From Mya arenaria (taxonomy: Eukaryota; Mollusca; Bivalvia; Myida; Myidae), in contig NC_069125.1 of assembly GCF_026914265.1 (NCBI RefSeq), positions 64,469,479-64,533,478 on the forward strand: a DNA stretch of 64,000 nucleotides. The letters run 5' to 3'. Shown here one piece after another: positions 23,480-42,160 of the stretch (position 1 is the first letter of the stretch; every line of letters begins with the position of its first letter). Both the position numbers and the translations under genes were made by a program. The notes beneath the pieces are model-generated. The model had not been told where the DNA came from. It saw nothing but the letters and a program-made list of their open reading frames with translations, and made no database searches.

Positions 23480-23925
23480 CATAACATAACAACATTTATT
23501 CAGCATTAAACAGTTACAACATTCATAGCCAACATAAATGATATCACTTTGTCGTAAAAAGCAATGGCATGGTCAATAGAGGGATGATGCATAATACCAA
23601 ACATATTGTATCAATGGTTTTAGTTATCACATCATGTTAATTTTGTGATCGTAATATAAATGCAAAGTACATAAATTTACTAATGTTTCGTAAAGTTTTT
23701 CTTGAATCTGATGACATCAAAGTTATAAACTTTTGTTTTGTAGGCCATTGGCAAAACTTGATAAGGTTTAAAGTATTCTTTCCTTACATTATTATAATAT
23801 GGATAAACCAAAAGAAAATGATATTCGTTTTCAATGACATTCATGTTGCAGTAAGTACAAATTCTATCTGCCTTCGGTATATAACGATGTCTACCCGTTT
23901 CATGTAACCGTACACACTCTACCCA
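23480..23925 (-). mobile_element. LINE ORF2 terminal fragment with zinc-knuckle remnant
   Basis: On - the translation contains ETGRHRYIPKADRICTYCN and NEYHFLLVYPYYNNVRK. This is the C-terminal CxxC...H...C knuckle of non-LTR ORF2 with the last cysteine changed to Y, followed by in-frame stops. The low-coordinate end has TTATGTTATG-type short repeats on -, as expected at a LINE 3' end. It differs in sequence from the fragment at 22.7 kb and may be a separate insertion. Confidence 0.8.
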
Positions 23926-25177
23926 CGAACAGTAGATGTCGAGTATGTACAGTTACATTAAACGGTACAAGTACATGAGTGTATAATATTGACGATATTT
24001 TGTGTTTATTTTTTTCCGAAGCATGTTCATAAAAATGTACAAGTTTATTTAGACCTATTTTTAGGGAAAAAGACAACTCAATTTACTATAAATTGAATTT
24101 AAATATCTAAAAAAATAATGGTCAAAAATAGAAATATATATATACTGATTGCGACTATGATCATGTCCAACCTATTTGTTGCCTGTCATAGTTTTGCATT
24201 TCATTTACTTTGGATTTTAGTACATAGCAAAGAAACATAAAATAATACTACTACATTAAAAAAGGTACAAACATGGAGAAAAGAAGAACAACAGAGATCC
24301 CATTGAGATTGGACATTTTTCTATAAACGTCTTTGTTTTTTTTTTGTTGAATTTCAAAATTAATACAAGTTTTGTTTTACAAATTTTGGGGTTTAAAAAA
24401 GAGGGTCGTTTTTTTGTAACAACGTTTCGGTGTTATTCAGCAATACATTATTTTAACGTTTATATACATGTATATCTACCTAAATCATATGTTGCATTCC
24501 TCTAATTTAATGAGGGGTAATTTCCAGTTCTTAATATTCAAGGCTTATTCCAAACATTTTCGTCTGATTTCTAGGGTTAGGAAAACACAGACCTGAGTGG
24601 GGCATTGCGGTCGGGCAAATGCTATATATAGCATTAAACACAACTATCCACAATTGCACTCTTAATTCTAATTCTGGTGTGTTGCCACCGAATAATGTAG
24701 TCGTCGCTACCAAGTCATTACAATAAAATATAATGTACATTCCGCATAAATTAAATAGGCCCTTCCACGCGACTCTTGAGGAGAATTTTTGAATGGCGGT
24801 AAGCAATATTTTCATTGTTTGATTGCTATAATTGGATTCGTATGAATGTACTTATTGAAAGTATTTTTCTTTCGGGTCACGGCATTTTCAGAATATTATC
24901 ATCTAATTAGCATATTTAGTGTTTGGCGAGCAATTAAGGGTGGGTCACCCTGAATAAACCGCTTCGCGTTCGGAGATGTAAATATTAAAAAAACAAAACT
25001 GTTGTTGGATATGTGTTGTTAGAACGTAGGATTTTAAATTGAGTATCTGTATTTTAATGTATGTGTCGTTTTCTTTTACTAATTGATTAAATTGATATTA
25101 TTGTTGTTAATGTAACCAGGATATATATAGAAACAATTGTAATATACAATAATTGCCTTCACAGATGAAGCGGCGTG
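23926..25177. other. Intergenic and upstream flank of ZP gene 1
   Basis: No exon or strong repeat is seen. The last ~250 bp should include the promoter of the ZP gene that starts at 25,178. Confidence 0.35.
25121..25130 (+). promoter_or_regulatory. TATA-like element before ZP gene 1
   Basis: ATATATATAG lies about 50 bp before the start codon. If it is a real TATA box, the 5' UTR would be only about 20-25 nt. AT-rich context makes a chance match possible. Confidence 0.25.
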
Positions 25178-31951
<6,774 letters not shown>

Positions 31952-32336
31952 GCTTAAAGCAGCTGGGATCAGATATACATGAAGCACACTTTGATGCGTT
32001 TGATTGTACTACGAATACAGTCTTCATTTATCATTGTGAACCTTTGTCAGAGGTCAATGATTTGGACAAAAAGCCTGATATTCCAGGTCTTCGGATTTGT
32101 TTTTTCATTTTTGTATCAACAAATAGACTAGAAAAGTCGTATACGAGCCCATGTTTAGTAACACACAACTGCAAATGTATTGATATGTTAAAAGTAGTTA
32201 ATATTTTGTTTATTATACGATTTACATGAATTCATTTATTTGCGATTTCAAAACAAAATCAACCAAGATTCTGTTAATGTTCAGCTGTTTAGTTTTTTTT
32301 AGTCAAAACACTTAATCCACCTGTATGATTAAAAGT

Positions 32337-32342
32337 AATAAA
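32337..32342 (+). terminator. Candidate poly(A) signal of ZP gene 1
   Basis: AATAAA about 386 bp after the stop codon of ZP gene 1, in AT-rich 3' flank. Confidence 0.45.
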
Positions 32343-32404
32343 TGAAAAAAAGCCTGACTTATTGTACTTAAAATAATTCCCAAGACACACTCGTCTGTTT
32401 TCTT

Positions 32405-33335
32405 ATGGATGGGTATTTAAACGTACATTACATCTAGTGTTCTGACATGTACATTTTGCTTTCTGACATTTACTTTCTTGATTTCTGATATTATGACTTG
32501 CATCTTGCTTTGTGAGCTTGCATCCTTAATTCGTCATCTGAGCAACTGTAGGATTATAAGTTATATTTGTCATCTTACTTGAGGCTACATTCCATTCAGT
32601 TTATTTTCAAAGTTAACACCGGTGGTGTGATAATGTGTTACAAATCTTTCAGAAACTTCACATTCTCCTGAAAGCACATGTAAGCAAGCATTTTGTAACA
32701 TGTCACGAAGCAGAATATAAAACAGCTCCGTTTTTTGACACTAGAGGGAGCAAGTTCGTAAAATAATACGGAGCTGGACGGAAACTCTTGACCTGAAACG
32801 TCCCGTATCTAAAATCTATTCTTTTAAAAAATACGAAAACTACCGCCATTATAAGCGCAATGCCAAATGGAGTTTTATATGGAACACTCGTATTATGTAT
32901 TGCATCATGCTTGCTACTAAATTCGGCTTGTTGACTTTTGTCGAAAACTAAGCCAGGAAAGGAAGTAGATATGAAACTGACAAGAGTTAAACGCTAGCTA
33001 AATTAAGAATATTTACCACGATTATATCTGAGATTAATGAATAAATTGAGAAACGAAAGCGTATTATTAGGCAAAAGTTGAATGTCAATTAAGGACCAGC
33101 CAAGTTACACGAAAGAACTTTAACGAAGCTAGCAATACACATGCCCCAAAGGAATTAAGGCAATAAAGCAAGATGTTCAAGTCAGAATGCAAGATGTACA
33201 AGTTAGAATGCAAGATGTACAAGTCAGAATGCAAGATGTACAAGTTAGAATGCAAGATGTACAGGTCGAAATGCAAGATGTAATGTTTGCCTTAATACGT
33301 TTCCATGTGCACCCATAGTTGTATATATGAGATAA
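32405..33335. mobile_element. Putative element with inverted subterminal 21-bp arrays
   Basis: The left part (32,405-32,480) has TCTGACATGTACATTTTGC and diverged 21-bp steps. The right part (33,172-33,335) has about five clean 21-bp units containing GAATGCAAGATGTACAAGT in the opposite orientation. Both ends pass into related flanks (left, reverse complemented: AGATGTAATGTACGTTTAAATA; right: AGATGTAATGTTTGCCTTAATA split by one change). Segment 32,416-32,705 is also present inverted at 61,595-61,893. The inverted arrangement suggests a non-autonomous mobile element, but its true ends and any target duplication are not resolved. Confidence 0.5.
33172..33290. repeat. 21-bp minisatellite, about five copies
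   Basis: Units of 21 bp with the core GCAAGATGTACAAGT and an alternating C/T before AGAATG. On - it reads as a seven-residue repeat (LYILHSN/D), which is a by-product of the period, not a protein. Confidence 0.93.
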
Positions 33336-33370
33336 CGAGGTAGACACACAGTCTGACATGTACATTTGAA

Positions 33371-35373
33371 TTATTCATTATTGATGACTTGGTTGATCCA
33401 CTCATAGAAGTGAGAAACCTTGGTGTAGAGACCAGGAAATTTCCCCGTGCCACACCCCTTCCCGGCGGAGACCACGCCCGCCACCTCGAAGCTGCCTTCC
33501 GGTCCAGTCGGGCAAATTAGCGGTGATCCAGAGTCACCCTGCAAACAATTCAAGACTTACAATGAGCGATATTCGTGTTAAAATATCGAGATTTTAGTTA
33601 AACAAAAGTTTAAAAAAGTTAGCCTTTCTAATTATTAAACTCATATAATAATTGACGCCGATAAAACAAATAAAACGGATACCGTGATTAAAACATTCTG
33701 AAAACCAATAAGGAGCCAACGACACACATACGTTGCATGCATCGTTATATCCGTCTTCGTCAAGGTAGACACCGGTCCGCGCGGCGTCGGGAATGCCGGC
33801 GCAGATGACGCTGTCATCTACGACCATCCGGATGCCACCCTCCTCGTATTCTACTTCGCCATATATAAGGCTGCAAGTGGCGTTGTTGAGGACGAACAGT
33901 GTTGTCTTCAACGGGATGTACATCCCGTAACCGTACGGCTCTGGCGATACAATCATAGAACATTCACTTGTATTATATAGCATGAAGCCTTATCCAAGGC
34001 TGATTGTTGGTGTTGGTCCTAAATATGTCCAAATAAATGACAACGCAATGAAAATAAATGTCTGTCTTCTGATTTTGAGGCTACTATTTGAACAACTTAA
34101 AGAAGCACATCCTCTATAACAATAACCTATTTACATATTCAGATGTTAATGAATGTTATTAACGTCTAAAACGTCATTATGGAAACAGTATACGTCTCCG
34201 TGCGATTATCGAACACCAACGAGCAGCCAATCATGGACCTCGAAGTTGTGGTCAAGGGGCCTCGGCGACATATTCAAATCAGTCTTTAATGCACAATAAC
34301 TACTTTGTTCGTACCGTTGGAGACCTGCCCCCAGCCACCTATCTGGCACTTGGTGAGCTCTTCAACCTTCTGTGAGGTCACCGGAATCTCGCGTACGTAT
34401 GTCGTACTAACGTTCGCCGCACGTGACAGCTTAATCAGTGCTATGTCGTTGAGCAGGGTGTCTGAAACCAGTTGTTCATCTTGTAAACCGTAACCATTTT
34501 CTGATCGCACATTAGTTTGTATACTACAACCAGCGCTAAGCATCAGTACTTAAGACGAAGACTAAAAAACGTTATTTTATAAGGATTGATAACAAACTAA
34601 TTCGGATTTATACCTTGATTTAGTTACATATATAGTAATAATAGTATAAACAAAGGCCTTTTTATATTGAACATAATTTCCACGCGATTCTAAGCAGCTA
34701 TTGCAAGCCCATGTACGACCCTGCAGTGTACGGCGAACGCACGGAGCGCGGCTCTTGCGCTCCGGCATTCATATTGTATCTGTACATACGTGTGTCGTGA
34801 GGTTGGAAGTCCGGGTGGACGACGAACTTCTCAGGGTCGACTGTCTGCTCCCCGGGGTCTTTCAGGTACTGATTGTGTTCACCAAGCACTACTTTCCAAT
34901 TGCCAACGTCGGACAGCTCCTCAAAAAACCTGCACACACAGGAGCATATATGACAGCCGGAGACACACCTACTGTGTTAGCAAAAGCTGCAAACCCTTAT
35001 AATGCTATGGCAGGCAGTCTTTCAACAAACTTCCATTAACAATTCGCTTCTATACGACAATTTACATGTACACAATAACCGCATAGTGAACTGATATAAA
35101 TGTCCATAAGGGTAGAGTAGTGATTGCTGACTCGTATATAATATAATTACCCGACGCAATGTCCAGCCGTTAGGACCCATTCGGGGTGAATAAGCGTCCC
35201 GCCACACAAATGTTTCATATGGGTGTTCCGAGTGAACGGGAACGGTTTCAGGTAGTGCAGGGACACCAGAAAGGGCCACTCAGAGCGCCGGATCGTACGT
35301 CCATTCACCACACGCGTTTCTCGCACCATGGGCTCCTGGTCCCCGTGACACAAAGCAGCGAGGGTCGCAAATA
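33371..35373 (-). CDS. Trypsin-like S1 serine protease, five exons visible, first exon not found
   Basis: Exons on -: 35373-35151, 34929-34790, 34461-34315, 33940-33732, 33538-33371; all phases agree, giving about 295 residues. The first visible exon continues a signal peptide ([11 protein letters not shown]), then a short pro-region and the activation site ETR-VVNG. The catalytic triad is present: His in LTAGHC, Asp in NDIALIKL, Ser in GDSGSP. The residue six before the serine is Asp (DACNGDS), the trypsin S1-pocket residue, so cleavage after Lys/Arg is expected. The usual GDSGGP is GDSGSP. A start codon is missing; a CAG acceptor directly before TATTTG implies a small 5' exon upstream, beyond 35,374. 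It is a secreted protease set in opposite orientation between the two ZP genes; any functional link is unproven. Confidence 0.92.
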
Positions 35374-35545
35374 CTGACAGAAACAGGTGGGTGGTTTTAT
35401 TTACACGTATTTATATTTCCGTCAATACATCTCCAGCATCTATTAATATTGAAGTTAATGTTTCCTGATAAATAAATAGTAAAATAATGCCCGGTCACCA
35501 TCCCCTGTCCCTCAGATTTCTTTGTATTCCTTTGTATTCATATTA

Positions 35546-35556
35546 TATTACTATTA

Positions 35557-35634
<78 letters not shown>
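35546..35634. repeat. (ATT)n microsatellite
   Basis: Long, nearly perfect trinucleotide tract interrupted once by ACT, upstream of the protease gene. Confidence 0.97.
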
Positions 35635-35639
35635 GTTAG

Positions 35640-36470
35640 TTAAATATATTTATGCAACTGTCCGCGTACATTAAAATCGAATCCCTTAAATACTGTTGAG
35701 TCCATATAACCGCGTCTGCACGCGAGTTCGATCCGCGAAAAATGAGCGATTTTAGAGAATGCGGATACATTATTTGGCTTGAACAAAGTGGCAAAAAGTA
35801 CATATCATGAACAAGTAATACACTAGATTACATAAAAACATTTCGGAAAGCTAAACGTGCGGAGAACAAATCATTGAAATCTATGTTCAATTTGATTTTT
35901 TTTTCTACATAGAAATGAAATATTCAACTAATAAAGCTTATTTTATGAAAGCCCATCAAATATTTGTAAATTTGAAAAACAATTGCCACTATTGAAATTT
36001 GATGTGTGTATAGTAATCAGATTTTATTTCTACACAAAATCCGTTTTCATGTATGCTTTTTGAGTACACCTGAATATGATTTCCGTTTTAAAATGCTGAT
36101 GCTGACAACGGATGCGAACGATGGAATCAGGTACATCTCATACTGCCCTAAAACGTCATCCTTATTTCTTATCAATATAAATTTTGATTAATTAATTTTG
36201 CGGGTTTTTAATATTTCATAAAAACTTACTGTAAAAAATAATATGTATGTCCATTGTTGTTCCAGATGACACTGCTTCCAAAGACTGGGCGATTCTGTTA
36301 TTTTCTACATTTAACGATGGTCATAACCGCCACAGACGATTATCATTATTATTGTTAATAGATGCTACACTGCACATAGTTAATTTCGCAGCGAACTAGC
36401 CTCATACGAAACGTATTTTGGCTGTTTTTAAAATTGCTGTCATACCCTATAGAAAGTCATGTTTTAGAAA
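35640..36470. other. Non-coding, upstream of the protease gene
   Basis: It may contain the missing first exon and promoter of the protease (on -), but no start codon with a plausible signal peptide and donor stands out. Confidence 0.3.
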
Positions 36471-36477
36471 TTCCTAT

Positions 36478-36700
36478 TAACGTACTGGTGCATACGTGTG
36501 GTATCGGAATTGAACCTCTCGGGGTCGACTGTCTGCTCACCGGAGTCGCGCAGGTACTAATTTTTTGCTCCCACAGCACTACATTCCAGGACAGCTCCTC
36601 CAAAAACGTGCAAACACAGGAGCATATATGGCAGCGGGAGACACACCTATTGTGGTCGCAAAAGCTACAACGCCTTATAAAGCTAGGACAGCTAGTCAAT
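36478..36700 (-). pseudogene. Decayed copy of a serine-protease exon
   Basis: This stretch aligns with exon 3 of the protease and its upstream intron (34,790-35,020). Shared blocks are GGGTCGACTGTCTGCTC, GGACAGCTCCTC, ACACAGGAGCATATATG, GGAGACACACCTA and GCAAAAGCT. The coding frame is interrupted and no neighbouring exon keeps its order, so it is a partial duplication that has lost function. It lies about 1.1 kb beyond the first visible exon of the live gene, on the same strand. Confidence 0.8.
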
Positions 36701-36779
36701 AAAAAATTGCTATTTTCCTCTTCATAAGGATCTTAGAAAGTAACCGGAATTTGCTGCATATAAATCATACTAATATATT

Positions 36780-39690
36780 TCTGAGGATAACAATACAATT
36801 GGAAATATTTCAATAAAATATATATCTGTCACAGCATGCATTAAGTCGCTGGAAGGATTCTTTTTTACCCAGTATAACTACTGTATTGTAATTAGACGCC
36901 TGACTAAGAGATAATAAGCTGCAATAATTTGCTTCCAGTAAATGTCCATATTTGTAATTACCCATAATAGAGTGTAAAATGACCTAGTAATTATGAAACA
37001 TAATCGTCTAATACCTATGTTATTATCGAAACGCAGCATATACCAGACAAACCTGAAGACTTTATTGATTAAAACATAAGCTGTCACTGGAACGTGGTAA
37101 AAGCCCACTAGAAGACAAGAAGGTAACATAATATTTATCGAGACCATTTATGTACTCCTTTATCGTACGCAATACATGAACGTGCACAATCCAATGTTAC
37201 TTTATTCAGGTGTAAAATATGGCTTAGAGGTCTAGTTTAAGCCTTCTATTAATGACCCCCCCCCCCCCAAAAAAAAAAACAAAAAAAACAACAAAAAACA
37301 AACAACAACAACAAAAAACAACAACAAACAAACAAACAAAACGTGTATTTGTACACAACCACTGTTAATTGATCTTAATCTTATTACCTGTTTGTCTTAT
37401 CAGATTCTCCGATCTGAGTAACCTGCTGTGCAGTTTGGGATATTTTAAGATAGAAAGTGACCCTAAATGGCCCTAAGCCAATAAACGAATACACAGGAAA
37501 TTGGCCCCTACTGTGACTCCAGTGCAATTAGCAGGATATGCACAGCTGGTAATTATCATGCCAAACATTCCTTATACTTAAACGGGGACATAGGACGTGT
37601 TCGAGACAGAAAGGAACGGTTGCCATGGCGCTTATATAGGGCTTTAAAACATGATAACACAGACGATTTAAACCGATTTAAGCCAGTAGTGATGATCACT
37701 GCATTTTTTGATGCGCGGCCATGTCGTATAATTTTAATGATGTTAAAATTGAAAACGAAACAAACACATCCACAGACATTTTTGTTTTTTGCAACTCGCA
37801 AAAGGGCCGTTTAGGTATTGTCTAAACTTGTCCGTATTTGCTCTTACAAGTTCCAGAGTAACACTAAGAGTAGTGGTAGCATTTTTTGACCGGATCACAA
37901 ACTGATTTCCAGAAATGACTATTGTCAAGAACGTAAATAAAACGAAGGTATTAAATAAATGGACTTCGGTGCAATATAAGGTTCACGGATGCTTCAGCGA
38001 TAAAGTCTCTCCACCAACAGCTGTTGTTTATAAATCACATTTCTTATCTATTTCTTTTGCATGTTAAGGAACAATGAACGAGGTTATTTTTAATGGGGTC
38101 TATATAGCCTTGAAGATATTAACCGTGCTTACTACCTTACATGCCTTTTCACTGTTTCAAAGAGAATATATAAACTAGGCCTTTCAAAAGGGATCGTCTA
38201 TCATATCTTGACTGACTGACTGTTTGAAATTTAGGAAAATTTGTTCTGTATGTATCCCCGAATTGTTGACACGAAACCAATAGGACAAGCGTTCCGATGG
38301 AGCTAAAACTAAATCGAAATAATAGAAAATGTAACCCAGGCAAATTTTCTGAGTTGCTTTTTGACTATGGAACTTGGGTTATTATTTTGAGCCCATGTGA
38401 CGCATAAATAACAATCATTGGCTTAGTAAAAGGTCAGGCAAAGCAGGTCATTGCAAATAGGACAAGAAGTGCCAAGAAAGGTTAAATATGCCAAATCAAG
38501 TTGTACAAAAATAAAGTACAAACATCTGTCAAAGAAATTGTACCACAATTATAATTCAAGTAAAGGTTTGGACAGCAAACAGCTTATTCACGACAATGCT
38601 TCAGCCCACTAAAGCAAAATTGTACAATCTTTCTTAGAACAAGACATGTATTTCAGGTTGAACACCCACCTTATCCTCCTCCCTAAGCCCTGTGACTTTT
38701 CCCTATTTCCATTGCTTAAACAATCCCCGTGTCTAATCGTTACGAGGAGATTGGTGGAAGTAACGTTGGTTAGTGTTCGAATAACGCGTTTTTCGTGAAG
38801 AACAAGACCACAGGTAAGAAATTTAATTTAAGTAATCGAGAAAATTAGATATGTTATCACAAGGGTAGGTGCAAGATGACCTCATGTTATAATTGCGTGT
38901 ATACATACGTGTTTGGTATCCTCCAAAATGTCGGCGGTTCACCAACCGTTCGGAAAACCCAACATGGAAAGTATGATCCGCGAGCTTTAAAATATCTCTT
39001 CTGTAGTGTATAATTATGAATTTTGCTATTATAGACGTTAAGATTATCATTGCGGTTGTATTTAAAATATATTATATTAATCTACTAATATGTACACTGT
39101 ATATTAATAAAATATATTGTAACGCTGTATGTGTTAGACCTGTCATAGTCGCCAGGTAATGCTGGTTGCACGTTTTATTGTTTAAATTATGTTTTAAAAA
39201 GCAAGGGGAGTCTACTTTGCAGCATTAAAAAGCCGTGGATAGCATGAGTTTGTAAGTGCTTACCTGTTATAAGTGTGTGTTGGTGCAGGGGGAATACTTT
39301 GAAGGGTTGACGAGAACGTTTTAAACATACGAATGTCACAAACGTAATTCATTGAACTCCCCTCGTACAACGATACACAAAACCAACTTCCTGATGGCAT
39401 TACTAGAAAGACTGAAGAAGTCATGAATATGAAATAAGACTGAGAAGAAAGTGGTGAGTTGCTCAGTAATGAAAGCTTAGCGTGTATTGAGCGTATGTTG
39501 AAATCGGAGGAAATGATAGTTTTTTTGTACCTCACGGTACACTTAAATAAGCACAAAAAGAATCGAAAGGACACCATTACTATTTGAACGAAGATATATT
39601 GCAATGATTTTAACTAGTCTTAGTGTTAATTAGGGATTTTCATTGTTAAAAAGTTCTGGTTTACATTACTAACTTCTGACGGACATTATC
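36780..39690. other. Intergenic, no gene seen
   Basis: No supported exon. Contents are AT-rich sequence and a low-complexity stretch at 37,256-37,340 (13 C's followed by A-rich CAA/CAAA repeats). Confidence 0.4.
37256..37340. repeat. Poly-C followed by (CAA/CAAA)n low-complexity tract
   Basis: Thirteen C's pass into A-rich sequence of CAA and CAAA steps. Confidence 0.9.
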
Positions 39691-39705
39691 AATAGACATT
39701 TATTA

Positions 39706-39995
39706 GCTGACGCACGCAAGGGTCGATGGGTGTCCGTCGTCCACAATTACTTGAAACGATTTTCCTACCAAAGTTTGCAATAACAACATATTTTTATCAT
39801 AAATATTTACATCACTATCAAGGTTATGTCAATACAAACGTAATTATTCAAAATAAAAATCCATTAAATATTGAGTTATGGCTCTTTTGTTATTTTCATT
39901 TTTTTTTCTGCCAAATTGGCCATGCAACGTGTCTAAATTTAACCAAACATTTTCAAGAAGAGAGTGCCTTCTATGGCACACAATACGCTCACATG
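39706..39995. repeat. Possible lophotrochozoan dispersed repeat
   Basis: TTAGCTGACGCACGCAAGGG, GTCCGTCGTCCACAATT and ACCAAACATTTTCAAG recall an abundant repeat of molluscan genomes that carries GTCCGTCCGTCCACAATT. This is a recollection from family style, with only one copy in the window. Confidence 0.35.
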
Positions 39996-40094
39996 GCATG
40001 AAAGCAGTAGATTCGATTTGATTTAAAGCTTCACAGAATTCACCATTTTACGATCATTTGTCAACACTTTTGCAATTGCATTCCATAGAATTTT

Positions 40095-40655
40095 GAGTGT
40101 CGTAGCAGTTTGTTTATTTGAGTTTATCAAAGTCTGCCCGCGCCCATTGGCTGCATTATGGCTTGACCCCACCGTGACGCCATCACGACTTAAATTGTGT
40201 TTAAATGCCATAAGTGACATAAGATAGAAGTGACAGCAATTCGCAGTCAAATCCAGACATTGGAAGACTTGAAGAAACAGAGTGAGATACAAGAGATCCG
40301 GTTGCGATACCATAGCTCTTTGCGAAGAGACCTCTTGGTTCTTTAACGTGCTCGATGTAAAGCACCGATACACGGGATACAACTTTCCTGGGTTGAACCA
40401 GTACTGAGTACACCATTTTTCCAAGCACCACCCTTTCAATGCCGAGCGCCAGGCAAGGGAGCTACTTGTACCAGCTTTTAACGTCTTTCGATATGACGCG
40501 GCCCGGGATCGAACCCACGACCTCCCGCTCCGTAGGAGGAGTGCCGTAGCAGTTGTTGTTGTTGTTGAGTTTATAAAGGTCTGCCCGCGCCCTATAATGG
40601 CTGCATTATGGCTTGACCCCGTCACATCCCCAAGTGTGACTTAAACAGAATTTTG
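40095..40655 (-). mobile_element. tRNA-derived SINE-like repeat with duplicated leader
   Basis: On -, GTGGGTTCGATCCCGGG (about 40,500-40,520) is a good pol III B box inside a tRNA-like arm. It is followed by a body ending GCTTTACATCGAGCACGTTAA and AAGAGGTCTCTTCGCAAAGAG, also found at 20,293-20,352. A ~100-bp leader (GGTCAAGCCATAATGCAGCC, then GGGCGCGGGCAGAC) is present twice, at 40,545-40,655 and 40,097-40,200. This suggests two nested or tandem copies, the lower one reduced to its leader. A clear A box and short target duplication were not found. Confidence 0.55.
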
Positions 40656-40659
40656 AATC

Positions 40660-41265
40660 CAAAGGGGGAATTTTACCCCCATTGGTTGATGGATATTCGT
40701 AAAAGGAGTAATTTTGTACCCAAAATGCCGCGAAACCTGCGATGAATGACATCTAGAGTGGCCCCACAGCTCTGAATATTGGATATGGTTTCATTTCTCT
40801 AGTCTTAACTACAGTTGTAATTTAGATATTGCGTTGTATCTTAAAAAACATTGTAAGAATGGTATTTTTTCGAGGATGGGCAAGACTCGCGATCAGTTCA
40901 TTGACAAGAAAGTGTTGTGAGAACAGGACTTTTCGCCCACTATATGAATTTATATTTCTGAGTTTGCAGGTGACCGAGTGCTTTGTTCGCGGTTCGTGCA
41001 CGTTAGTTCGTGCCTTCTCATATGTGCCATGGCTCTTCGCCATTTAATTCAAACTTCACAAAGTGTATACAAACTAGATAAAATGTTGACTGTTATCTAT
41101 GTTGTTGTTTATAGTTATACAAGTGTTAAGGTCACGGATGACACGCTAGTAGGAACAAAAAAGCAAACAGCTTCAACCATCCTTATAAATTAATGATTTA
41201 CAGATAACAGATTATACAGCGAAATGAACGATATAATCTTCCAAAACAATCTCACAAGTTTTGAT
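40660..41265. other. Intergenic, nothing recognised
   Basis: Short open frames on both strands here overlap each other as mirror images and have no recognisable domain. Confidence 0.35.
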
Positions 41266-41269
41266 ATTT

Positions 41270-42160
41270 ACTTTGTAGTTATGTTGTTGTTTTTGTCATG
41301 TTTTTACCTGGTGATATACAATTTTGGTGTAAGACTATTTCCTCAGACAATATTATTATAAATAAGCTATACAATGATATATTAGGCAGTCTTTCTAACC
41401 GTAATAATTGGGCTAATGATGTAAAAAAAATGTTGTTAACATATTTGCATATCTTCTGTATAGGAGGAAATAAAGATTTGTTTGATTGATTGGTTTGAAA
41501 ATGTTAATACCCTATGTACTATAAATACCTTAAGGGATACTTTGGAATTGAATTTTATCTGGATGTTTTACAAAAAAATAATAAGAATGGCTTTGTCTAA
41601 GCTAAGATTGTCGTCACATAAATTACAAATTGTAACAAGACGATATGGCCATAATAGAATTGGGCTGATCGTGATTGTATTTTGTCTAACGATATAGAAG
41701 ACGGATACCACTTTGTCATAATATGCCCTGTGTATAACAACATCAGAAAGGAGTTGATAAAAAAACAATCTATATTAGAAACCCAAGTATGTACAAATTT
41801 GTTGAATTAATGAAATCTCAAAATATTGTCGAAACAAGAAATCTAAGTAAATTAATAAACCAAGCATTTCTTTTAAGAAATTCTGTAATCAATAATAAGA
41901 TCTAGTCTATATAGTAATATATGACATTAGCCTCCCAAATCCCTATTATCCTGGTAGTGCATATATTAAGCATTTACATTTAATTTAGACATTTACCATT
42001 TGTATAAAATAATAATCAATATTATGTTTTATCTGTCTATATTTTTTTCTCTTTTCCTTCTTATTTTGCCATGTATCATGTGACCATAATTATTATTAGA
42101 TATATCACGTTTTGTCAAGAAACTGTAATTTACATGTTAACGACAATAAACAACTCTCTC
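41270..42160 (+). mobile_element. LINE ORF2 C-terminal fragment and 3' tail
   Basis: On + the translation reads KLYNDILGSLSNRNNWANDV, then MALSKLRLSSHKLQIVTRRY and NDIEDGYHFVIICPVYNNIR in shifted frames. These match the thumb-to-knuckle end of mollusc CR1-like LINEs (LSKLRLSSHKL, IEDEYHF...CP.Y). The frame is broken several times. A 3' tail with AT-rich sequence ends near CGACAATAAA at about 42,150. It is in the opposite orientation to the other three LINE pieces. Confidence 0.82.

Noticed and set aside
33085-33365. LYILHSN/D heptad-repeat peptide on -
   Set aside because: It is produced by the 21-bp minisatellite, with no start context or neighbouring exon.
36727-36775. Second protease exon relic (exon 4-like)
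   Set aside because: Similarity is about 65% over only ~40 bases and the order relative to the exon 3 relic is reversed; too weak to list as a feature.
40023-40625. 200-codon frame on - with two GSSHNAA...GRGQT blocks
   Set aside because: It is a translation of the SINE-like repeat and its doubled leader; the internal likeness is the leader duplication.
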